From contig CAMYMC010000036.1 in NCBI GenBank assembly GCA_947259365.1, forward strand, positions 67,678 through 131,677: DNA of 64,000 nt, given 5' to 3'. Below are positions 58,070-64,000 of this stretch, piece after piece. The notes under the pieces are model-generated. The model made no database searches and was not told the DNA's origin. It saw only the letters and a list, made by a program, of their open reading frames with translations. Source of the stretch: an uncultured Acidimicrobiaceae bacterium. Lineage in GTDB: Bacteria > Actinomycetota > Acidimicrobiia > Spongiisociales > UBA5794. Numbering within the stretch: the stretch's first letter is position 1; the number at the start of each line of letters is the position of its first letter. A program made the position numbers and the translations under genes.

Positions 58070-59323
58070 TCAGGAACCGGCCTTCTCGGCGTCGTCGTCG
58101 GTGGCGGCGTCGTCGGTGGCGTCGTCCTCGGAGCCGGCGTCCTCGGAGCCGGCGTCCTCGGTGGCGGCGTCCTCGGAGCCGGCGTCCTCGGAGGCGGCGT
58201 CCTCGGCGGTCTCCGACACCGCTGCGGCGTCTTCCGGCGGCGCCTCCGCCGCGGCCGAATCCGACGTCGCCGACTCCTCGAGCGGTTCCGGCACGAAATC
58301 GGGTACCCGGTCGTCGTCCGCCTCGTCCGCGACGGTGTCGGCGGCGGAAGCCTCGCCCTTGGCCGCGGCCGCGGCCTCGGCACGCTCGGCCTGTTCGGCG
58401 CGCTCCGCCTCGAGCGTCTCCTCGGCGGCTTTGCGCTCCTCCTCGAACTCGTCGAGTGCCTCCTCGGGGCTCACACGGCGACCCCCACCGGCCTCGATGA
58501 GCCTGCGGCCGCCACCCTCCTTCCGCTTGCCGCCGCCCGCCTCGACGATGCGCTTGCCGCCGCCCGCCTCGATGAGGCGCTTGCCGCCGGCCTCCCGGGT
58601 CTCGGCACGCGACTTGGCAGAGCGCCGCCGCTGCGCCGGGCCCCCCGCGGCGAGACGAGCCTCGGCCGCGATCTTCTCTCGCGACGAGTACAGCGAAGGC
58701 AGGACGTCACCTTTGTACACCCACACCTTGACGCCGATGGCGCCCACGGTCGTCCGCGCCGTCGCCTGACCGAAGTCGATGTCGGCCCGAAGCGTGTGGA
58801 GCGGCACTCGACCCTCGAGGTACCACTCGCGCCGACCCATGTCGGAGCCTCCGAGCCTGCCGGTCGCCTGGACGCGAACGCCCTCGGCCCCGGCTTTCAG
58901 GGCCGTGGAGACGGCGCGCTTCATCGCCCGGCGGAACGAGACCCGCCCCTCGAGCTGGTCGGCGACGCTGCGGGCGAGCAGCGTGGCGTCGAGCTCGGGG
59001 TTCTGCACCTCGATGACGTTGAACTTCACGAGCCGGTCGGTGAGCCGCTCGAGACCGCTGCGAAGACGCTCGGCCTCCGAGCCTCCCCGCCCGATGACCA
59101 CGCCCGGACGTGCAGTGTGGACGTCGACCTGGACCTTCTTGTCGCCGATGCGCTCGATGTCGATTCGGGAGATCGCGCCGCGCCGGAGCTCGCCGACGAT
59201 GTACCGGCGGATCGCCGAGTCCTCGTTGACCTGTCTGGCGTAGTCCTTCTCCGAGTACCAGCGCGACTTCCAGTCGGTGACGATGCCGAGACGGAGCCCG
59301 TAGGGGTGGATCTTCTGTCCCAT
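58070..59323 (-). CDS. rpsC: 30S ribosomal protein S3 with a long C-terminal extension
   Basis: 417 aa against the usual 210-280. Residues 1-212 are normal S3: [14 protein letters not shown], the KH domain with [15 protein letters not shown], and the C-domain ending [13 protein letters not shown]. The extension has three parts: a basic section with repeats of [19 protein letters not shown] (about 225-284), a helical charged section of [18 protein letters not shown] type (288-322), and an acidic Ala/Ser/Asp/Glu tail with repeated SEDAG units (330-414). The frame is open and unbroken to the stop beside rplP. It may contact RNA or other factors at the mRNA entry side. Confidence 0.95.
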   Translation of the reverse strand: MGQKIHPYGLRLGIVTDWKSRWYSEKDYARQVNEDSAIRRYIVGELRRGAISRIDIERIGDKKVQVDVHTARPGVVIGRGGSEAERLRSGLERLTDRLVKFNVIEVQNPELDATLLARSVADQLEGRVSFRRAMKRAVSTALKAGAEGVRVQATGRLGGSDMGRREWYLEGRVPLHTLRADIDFGQATARTTVGAIGVKVWVYKGDVLPSLYSSREKIAAEARLAAGGPAQRRRSAKSRAETREAGGKRLIEAGGGKRIVEAGGGKRKEGGGRRLIEAGGGRRVSPEEALDEFEEERKAAEETLEAERAEQAERAEAAAAAKGEASAADTVADEADDDRVPDFVPEPLEESATSDSAAAEAPPEDAAAVSETAEDAASEDAGSEDAATEDAGSEDAGSEDDATDDAATDDDAEKAGS

Positions 59324-59670
59324 TACTCCTCGAGCTCCTCTTCGTCGGAGACCACGATGGTGATGTGGCTCGTGCGCTTCCTGATCCGGGTGGCGCGGCC
59401 CCGGGCCCGCGGCCGGTATCGCTTCAGGGTCGGACCCTCGTCGGCGTAGGCCTGGGCGATGACGAGCTCGTCGGCGTCGAGCGCGAAGTTGTGCTCCGCG
59501 TTGGCGACTGCCGAGTTCAGCACCTTCCGGATCGGATGGGCGGCTCTGCGGTTCGTGAACTCGAGGACCACCAGGGCATCGTCGATGGGAAGACCCCGGA
59601 CGAGGTCGAGCACCCTCCGCACCTTGTACGGGGACTGCCTGATGTAGCGGGCGGTGGCGTGGGCCTTCAT
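59323..59670 (-). CDS. rplV: 50S ribosomal protein L22
   Basis: 115-aa L22: [35 protein letters not shown] and the loop [17 protein letters not shown]. Ends TAATG over the rpsC start. Confidence 0.98.
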   Translation of the reverse strand: MKAHATARYIRQSPYKVRRVLDLVRGLPIDDALVVLEFTNRRAAHPIRKVLNSAVANAEHNFALDADELVIAQAYADEGPTLKRYRPRARGRATRIRKRTSHITIVVSDEEELEE

Positions 59671-59945
59671 CGCTTCCTCGCGGACTTCTCGCCGGCGTGG
59701 CCCCGGAACGTCCGGGTGGCGGCGAACTCACCGAGCTTGTGACCGACCATCGACTCGCTGATGTACACGGGGACGTGCTTGCGCCCGTCGTGGACAGCGA
59801 TGGTGTGACCGACCATCTCGGGAACGATCGTCGAGCGCCGGCTCCACGTCCGGATGACCCTCTTGTCGCCGCGCTCGTTGGCAGCCTCGACCTTGCGGAG
59901 AAGGTGCTCGTCGACGAACGGCCCCTTCTTCAGGCTCCTCGCCAT
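59667..59945 (-). CDS. rpsS: 30S ribosomal protein S19
   Basis: 92-aa S19: [39 protein letters not shown] and [15 protein letters not shown]. Start shares one base with the rplB stop. Confidence 0.98.
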   Translation of the reverse strand: MARSLKKGPFVDEHLLRKVEAANERGDKRVIRTWSRRSTIVPEMVGHTIAVHDGRKHVPVYISESMVGHKLGEFAATRTFRGHAGEKSARKR

Positions 59946-60778
59946 CACCGCCTCCCCTTCTTGGCGCGACGTCGCACGATGTACTTGTCGCTCGCCTTGT
60001 CCTTCTTCCTGGTCCGTCCCTCGGGCTTGCCCCACGGGCTCACCGGGTGCCGGCCCCCCGAGCTGCGGCCTTCGCCGCCGCCGAGGGGATGATCGACCGG
60101 GTTCATGGCGACACCGCGGGTCTGAGGGCGCTTGCCCTTCCAGCGGTTGCGCCCCGCCTTGCCGATCTTCACGAGCTCGGCGTCCGGATTGCCGACCTGG
60201 CCGACCGTCGCCCGGCAGTCGAGCGGCACCCGCCGCATCTCGCCGGACGGCAGCCGGAGAAGGGCCAGCTTGCCCTCCTTCGACATGAGCTGGATGGCGG
60301 TGCCCGCGGCGCGGCCCATCTTGGCGCCGCCGCCGGGGCGGAGCTCCACGTTGTGGACGATGGCGCCGGTCGGGATGTTCCGCAGCGGCAATGCGTTACC
60401 GGGGCGGATGTCGGCCCCGGAGCCCGACTCGAGCATGTCGCCGACGGCGATCCCGAGCGGGGCGATGATGTACCGCTTCTCCCCGTCCACGTAGTGGAGC
60501 AGGGCGATGCGGGCGTTGCGGTTGGGGTCGTACTCGATGGCCGCGACCTTTGCCGGGACGCCATCCTTCGTCCGGCGGAAGTCGATGACGCGGTAGCGCC
60601 GCTTGTGGCCGCCGCCGCGATGGCGCGATGTGATCCGGCCGTGCGTGTTGCGCCCCGACGAGCGCTTCTTCTTGGCGAGGAGCGACTTCTCCGGCGTCGA
60701 GCGGGTCACCGTCTCGAAGTCGGAGACGGTCTGGAACCGTCGGCCCGGCGATGTCGGCTTGAGCTTCTTCACACCCAT
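59945..60778 (-). CDS. rplB: 50S ribosomal protein L2
   Basis: 277-aa L2: [33 protein letters not shown] and the peptidyl-transferase-centre segment [18 protein letters not shown] with its conserved His. Confidence 0.98.
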   Translation of the reverse strand: MGVKKLKPTSPGRRFQTVSDFETVTRSTPEKSLLAKKKRSSGRNTHGRITSRHRGGGHKRRYRVIDFRRTKDGVPAKVAAIEYDPNRNARIALLHYVDGEKRYIIAPLGIAVGDMLESGSGADIRPGNALPLRNIPTGAIVHNVELRPGGGAKMGRAAGTAIQLMSKEGKLALLRLPSGEMRRVPLDCRATVGQVGNPDAELVKIGKAGRNRWKGKRPQTRGVAMNPVDHPLGGGEGRSSGGRHPVSPWGKPEGRTRKKDKASDKYIVRRRAKKGRR

Positions 60779-60780
60779 GG

Positions 60781-61074
60781 TCAGACCTCGAAGATGTCGA
60801 TCGAGTCGCCGATGGCGAGCGTGACGAGGGCGCGCTTGGCGTCCTTGCGCCGGCCGACCGTGTACCCGGTGCGCTTCAGCTTGCCCTTGCGGTTCATGGT
60901 GTTCACGTTGACGACGCGGACGCCGAAGATCGCCTGCACCGCCTGCTTGATCTCGGTCTTGTTCGTGCGCTTGTCGACGACGAACGTGTACGTGTTGTGA
61001 TCCTGGATGAGGTCGTACGACTTCTCGGACACCACCGGCTCGAGAACGACGTCGCGCGGGTTCTTCGCGCTCAT
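60781..61074 (-). CDS. rplW: 50S ribosomal protein L23
   Basis: 97-aa L23: [21 protein letters not shown] and [19 protein letters not shown]. It borders the peptide exit and binds trigger factor and SRP. Overlaps rplD by 4 bp. Confidence 0.98.
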   Translation of the reverse strand: MSAKNPRDVVLEPVVSEKSYDLIQDHNTYTFVVDKRTNKTEIKQAVQAIFGVRVVNVNTMNRKGKLKRTGYTVGRRKDAKRALVTLAIGDSIDIFEV

Positions 61075-61778
61075 TGACCCTCACCTCCTGGGGAGTCCGG
61101 CTCGTCTCCGGGCCGGGCGGCCTGGGCGGCGTGCTCCTCGGTTCCACGCGGGACGCCCTGGCCGAGCTCGAGCGTGCCCAGGCTCATGATGATCGTCTCC
61201 GCCCACAGCACGTCGTACGTGTTCGCCTGCCCGAGGTTGGAGGCGATGACGCCCTCGATGTTGCGAAACGACTTGATGGCGGTGCGCTCGTGATCCTCGG
61301 CGATGAGCAGCACCTTGCCGGTGACTCCCATCGCGTCGAGCATGGCGATGGCCCGCTTCGTCTTCGGCGTGTCCCAGGTGTCGAATGTGTCCACGACCTT
61401 GATCTGGCCTGCGGCGGCGCGCACGGAGAGTGCGCTTCGCAACGCGAGCCGCCGCATCTTCTTCGGGGTGCGCTGGGAGTAATCGCGCGGCTTGGGTCCG
61501 TGGGCGACGCCGCCGCCGGCCCACTGCGGTGAGCGGATCGAGCCGTGTCGGGCCCGACCGAGACCCTTCTGTCGCCACGGCTTGCGACCGCCGCCGCGGA
61601 CTTCGGCGCGGGTCTTCGTGGAGTGTGTCCCGGCCCTCGCCGCGGCGAGCTGGGCGGTGACGACCTGATGCATGACGTCGGTGTTCGGTTCGATGCCGAA
61701 GATGTCCGGCCTGAGCTCGACCTCGCCGCGGCGGGCGCCGTCGGCGTCGTAGAGCTCGGCGGTGAGGGTGTCAGCCAC
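61071..61778 (-). CDS. rplD: 50S ribosomal protein L4
   Basis: 235-aa L4 with the extended loop [20 protein letters not shown] and [17 protein letters not shown] low-complexity tail of about 25 residues ([19 protein letters not shown]) lengthens the C-terminus. Overlaps rplC by 8 bp. Confidence 0.98.
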   Translation of the reverse strand: MADTLTAELYDADGARRGEVELRPDIFGIEPNTDVMHQVVTAQLAAARAGTHSTKTRAEVRGGGRKPWRQKGLGRARHGSIRSPQWAGGGVAHGPKPRDYSQRTPKKMRRLALRSALSVRAAAGQIKVVDTFDTWDTPKTKRAIAMLDAMGVTGKVLLIAEDHERTAIKSFRNIEGVIASNLGQANTYDVLWAETIIMSLGTLELGQGVPRGTEEHAAQAARPGDEPDSPGGEGQ

Positions 61779-62406
61779 TCTTCACCGCCCCTCTGATGAC
61801 GAGCACGGAGCCTTTCGGTCCGGGAACGGCGCCCCGGATCATGAGGAGGTCCCGATCACCGTCGACCTGAACGACGTCGAGGTTCATGACCGTGGTTCGA
61901 TCGCCTCCCATGCGCCCGGGGAGGCGCTTGCCCTTGAAGACCCGGGCGGGAGTGGCGCAGGCGCCGATGGCGCCGGGTGCCCGGTGGATCTTGTGGGCGC
62001 CGTGGCTGGCGCCCTGCCCGCTGAACCCGTGGCGCTTCATGACCCCGGCAAATCCCTTGCCCTTCGAGATGCCGCTGACGTCTGCCTTCTGCCCGGGCTC
62101 GAAGATGTCCGCGACCGAGATCTGTTGGCCGAGCTCGTACTCGTCGGGGTCATCGACGTGGACCTCGACGAGATGCTTGGCGGGAGGCACCCCGGCCCGG
62201 GCGAAGTGGCCCGCGGAGGGACGGGTGATCTGCTTGGCGGGGAGCTCCTTGAACGCGATCTGGATCGCGCCGTAGCCGTCCGTCTCCGGCCGCTTGATCT
62301 GAGTGACGTGCACCGGGCCGGCTTTGATGACGGTGACGGGGACGACGCGCGAGTCGTCGTCGAACACCTGGGTCATCCCCAGCTTCTCCCCAAGGATCGC
62401 CTTCAC
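61771..62406 (-). CDS. rplC: 50S ribosomal protein L3
   Basis: 211-aa L3: [38 protein letters not shown] with the Gln that is methylated in some bacteria, and [19 protein letters not shown] overlap with rpsJ. Confidence 0.98.
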   Translation of the reverse strand: MKAILGEKLGMTQVFDDDSRVVPVTVIKAGPVHVTQIKRPETDGYGAIQIAFKELPAKQITRPSAGHFARAGVPPAKHLVEVHVDDPDEYELGQQISVADIFEPGQKADVSGISKGKGFAGVMKRHGFSGQGASHGAHKIHRAPGAIGACATPARVFKGKRLPGRMGGDRTTVMNLDVVQVDGDRDLLMIRGAVPGPKGSVLVIRGAVKSG

Positions 62407-62714
62407 GTCTTGATCTCCACTTCCACCCCGGCCGGCAGGTCGAGGCGCATGAGGGAGTCGACGGTCTTCGGCGTCGGCTCGAGGATGTCGATGAGTCGCT
62501 TGTGAATCCGCATCTCGAAGTGCTCTCGCGACGTCTTATCGACGTGGGGCCCCCTGATGACGCAGTAGCGATGGACCCGCGTCGGCAGCGGCACCGGACC
62601 CTTGATCTTCGCCTGGGTGCGGATCACCGTCTCCGCGATCTTGCGAGCGGACTCGTCGACGACGCTGTGGTCGTACGCCTTCAAGCGGATGCGGATCCTA
62701 TGGCCCTCTGCCAC
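62403..62714 (-). CDS. rpsJ: 30S ribosomal protein S10
   Basis: 103-aa S10 (NusE): [38 protein letters not shown] and [16 protein letters not shown] start with AGGAAGAAGG upstream. First gene of the S10 operon; it follows a leader of about 200 nt. Confidence 0.98.
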   Translation of the reverse strand: MAEGHRIRIRLKAYDHSVVDESARKIAETVIRTQAKIKGPVPLPTRVHRYCVIRGPHVDKTSREHFEMRIHKRLIDILEPTPKTVDSLMRLDLPAGVEVEIKT

Positions 62715-62775
62715 GGTGCCTTCTTCCTGTCCTGTTCGGCCCGCGGTACGGAGGGAGCGCGGCAGGCGGTCGGGG

Positions 62776-62791
62776 CCCGTGGCGTCACGGG
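62776..62791 (-). promoter_or_regulatory. Hairpin in the S10 operon leader
   Basis: CCCGTG/CACGGG forms a perfect 6-bp stem with a four-base loop about 60 nt before the S10 start; a second stem ACCAC/GTGGT lies upstream (about 62801-62817). They could be part of an L4-type or other autogenous control leader, or simple 5' structure. Confidence 0.35.
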
Positions 62792-62919
62792 CTTCGAGCG
62801 ACCACCTGGCGAGTGGTACCACCGGTACATCGCGGGTTTGGTCTCCGATGGTCGCGCCCAGTCTGCGGCCACCGGTTTCCCTGGGATGGCGCGCCGGCGG
62901 GTCGCCGACGCGGAGCGGG

Positions 62920-62948
62920 ATGGTAGGTCGGGGACCTGGGGTGCGCAA
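62920..62948 (-). promoter_or_regulatory. S10 operon promoter
   Basis: On the minus strand TTGCGC (62943-62948), 17 bp, TACCAT (62920-62925). It lies between the SH3b gene and rpsJ and would give a leader of about 200 nt. Confidence 0.55.
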
Positions 62949-62974
62949 ACCCACGCCCACCGGGATGCCCGTTC

Positions 62975-63769
62975 TCAGACGCAGATGCCTTCGCTGAGGC
63001 CGCGCCCGCACAGGAGGGTGCTCTCGACCCGCGTCAGCCGGAACGCCTCGCCCCCCTCGTCGACCTCGGCGAGGACACGGATCCGAAAACCGAGAACCGA
63101 GTCGTCGCCGAGCCCGATCACGTCGTACATCACCTCACCGGTGTCGCCGCCGGACGGCGCCGCCGTCATGACGATCTCCGAAGCCGGGTCCGTGGAGGCG
63201 AACGTCTCGGCGACGATCCGGCCCACGTCGACCATCGTCTCCGCGATGGGGCCCGTGCCGAGGGTAGCGACGGTTTCGCCGGTCGAGTCGAACGTGTCCC
63301 CGATGTAGGCGAGAAAGGAGATGCTCGCCCACCCGGTGACGCCGTCGACGGTGACCTCGTACCAGAAGGACCTCGGCAGCTGCCTGGCCCGGCCGGTCGC
63401 GACAACGTCGTCGGCGAGCGGGGCGAGGGTGGCGACAACGGGCTGATCGGTTCCCGGGCCCGCCCTCACGTTGAGGACGTCGTCGTGGGCGACGCCGACG
63501 ACGCCGAACACGTCACCTTCCTGGGCGAAGAGCACGATCGGGTCTCCGGCGAGCGCCGTCGTCGGAGGCGCCGTCGTCGGGGGCGCCGTCGTCGGGGGCG
63601 CCGTCGTCGGGGGCGCCGTCGTCGGAGGCGCCGTCGTCGGAGGCGCCGTCGTCGGAGGCGCCGTCGTCGGAGCCGTCGCCGTCGTCGCCGGTGCGTCGGT
63701 CCCGCCGCCGCATGCTGTTGCGAGGACGACGAAGGCGACAGCGGTGGCGTAGGCCCGCATAGAGCTCAT
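62975..63769 (-). CDS. Lipoprotein with Thr-Pro repeat linker and SH3b domain
   Basis: 264-aa predicted lipoprotein ([11 protein letters not shown]). After the Cys a linker of repeated TTAPP units (about 29-72) projects the rest outward. Residues about 88-160 form a bacterial SH3 domain ([18 protein letters not shown] ... [18 protein letters not shown]), which often binds cell-wall peptides. The C-terminal 100 residues are of unknown fold and end with two Cys. It separates tuf from rpsJ, which are often adjacent. Confidence 0.8.
   Translation of the reverse strand: MSSMRAYATAVAFVVLATACGGGTDAPATTATAPTTAPPTTAPPTTAPPTTAPPTTAPPTTAPPTTAPPTTALAGDPIVLFAQEGDVFGVVGVAHDDVLNVRAGPGTDQPVVATLAPLADDVVATGRARQLPRSFWYEVTVDGVTGWASISFLAYIGDTFDSTGETVATLGTGPIAETMVDVGRIVAETFASTDPASEIVMTAAPSGGDTGEVMYDVIGLGDDSVLGFRIRVLAEVDEGGEAFRLTRVESTLLCGRGLSEGICV
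63555..63674 (-). repeat. 15-bp tandem repeat, eight units
   Basis: Eight in-frame copies of GCCGTCGTCGGAGGC or the variant with GGGGG, encoding the TTAPP linker of the SH3b lipoprotein on the minus strand. Copy number is likely to vary between strains, changing only the linker length. Confidence 0.9.
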
Positions 63770-63855
63770 GAGGTCCGCCTCTCGGTGTGGTCCGATGTCC
63801 TCTACAACGTACGCCCCGCGCCGATGGTTGCCGCGGAATGATGCCGGACGCGGCA

Positions 63856-63879
63856 GCGGGCGGGCGTATGCCCACCCGC
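63856..63879 (-). terminator. Hairpin after tuf
   Basis: A 10-bp stem with one G-U pair (GCGGGTGGGC with GCCCGCCCGC) around ATAC, 24 bp past the tuf stop. No T run; still the likely end of the tuf transcript. Confidence 0.5.
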
Positions 63880-63902
63880 CTCGGTCCCCGCCGTTGTCGC
63901 CG

Positions 63903-64000
63903 CTAGTTGAGGATGGTGGTGACGCGGCCGGCGCCGACGGTGCGGCCGCCTTCGCGGATGGCGAAGCGGAGGCCTTCGTCCATGGCGATGGGGGCGATCA
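63903..64000 (-). CDS. tuf: Elongation factor Tu, C-terminal end
   Basis: Only the last 31 codons and stop are in the window: [17 protein letters not shown] then [13 protein letters not shown], the invariant EF-Tu C-terminus. It delivers aminoacyl-tRNA to the ribosome. Marks the end of the str operon next to the S10 operon. Confidence 0.95.
   Translation of the reverse strand, partial: IAPIAMDEGLRFAIREGGRTVGAGRVTTILN

Noticed and set aside
63555..63674. Regular short repeats resembling a CRISPR or VNTR array
   Set aside because: Units are 15 bp, contiguous and in frame, encoding a TTAPP linker; there are no spacers or cas genes.

Overview
The window is 64 kb of GC-rich, gene-dense bacterial chromosome. 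Both gene content and layout point to an actinobacterium, perhaps near the Acidimicrobiia. The evidence is a GuaB3-type IMP dehydrogenase paralogue beside guaA, a CIRCE-controlled groES-groEL operon, many GTG starts, and many genes whose start codon lies 6-9 nt behind a TANNNT -10 box with no Shine-Dalgarno sequence, as expected of leaderless mRNAs. The class-level placement is inference. No phage, insertion sequence, CRISPR array, tRNA or rRNA gene was seen; this is ordinary core chromosome with a few accessory genes.

Layout. 1-19.6 kb is a mosaic of short transcription units: guaA/guaB3, an orphan histidine kinase, an esterase, trpS behind a possible leader-peptide attenuator, an unassigned 361-aa protein, citramalate synthase (cimA) behind a clear Ile-leader attenuator, rhodanese, Nfu/HEAT protein, YceH, SDR, S9 peptidase, SIMPL lipoprotein, PLP decarboxylase, Nudix, GNAT, GerMN protein and a multicopper oxidase fused to a cupredoxin. 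19.7-33 kb is mostly minus strand: groESL, then (in transcription order) a membrane PAP2-like/kinase fusion with a small lipoprotein, acpS, and a tightly overlapping operon nnr-alr-P1 peptidase-udg-tsaE-tsaB-rimI-tsaD-site-2 protease. This joins cofactor repair, D-Ala supply, uracil repair and the t6A tRNA-modification machinery.

33-42.5 kb holds the amino-sugar genes glmS and glmM at its two ends. Between them lies a divergent acyl-CoA locus: a thiolase on the minus strand and, on the plus strand, a two-subunit B12-dependent acyl-CoA mutase, a 3-hydroxyacyl-CoA dehydrogenase, a TetR regulator and the MeaB chaperone, with a palindromic candidate operator between the two arms. The mutase large subunit lacks the residues that define methylmalonyl-CoA mutase, and the thiolase lacks its second catalytic cysteine. 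This is the best candidate for an undescribed pathway. A mutase product that is a 3-hydroxyacyl-CoA would be oxidised by the dehydrogenase and cleaved by the thiolase.

42.5-64 kb is the ribosomal protein superoperon on the minus strand. In transcription order it runs tuf (3' end), an SH3b lipoprotein, S10-L3-L4-L23-L2-S19-L22-S3-L16-L29-S17-L14-L24-L5-S14-S8-L6-L18-S5-L30-L15-secY-adk-map, an inserted plus-strand flavin-oxidase-like gene, a broken infA, L36-S13-S11-S4-rpoA-L17, a small accessory block, truA, L13-S9. S3 carries a roughly 200-residue basic-then-acidic tail. The infA copy at its canonical site is shortened and out of frame, so IF-1 must be encoded elsewhere or the assembly is wrong here. 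A lipoprotein gene at 29.8-30.3 kb is also broken by several same-direction frameshifts.
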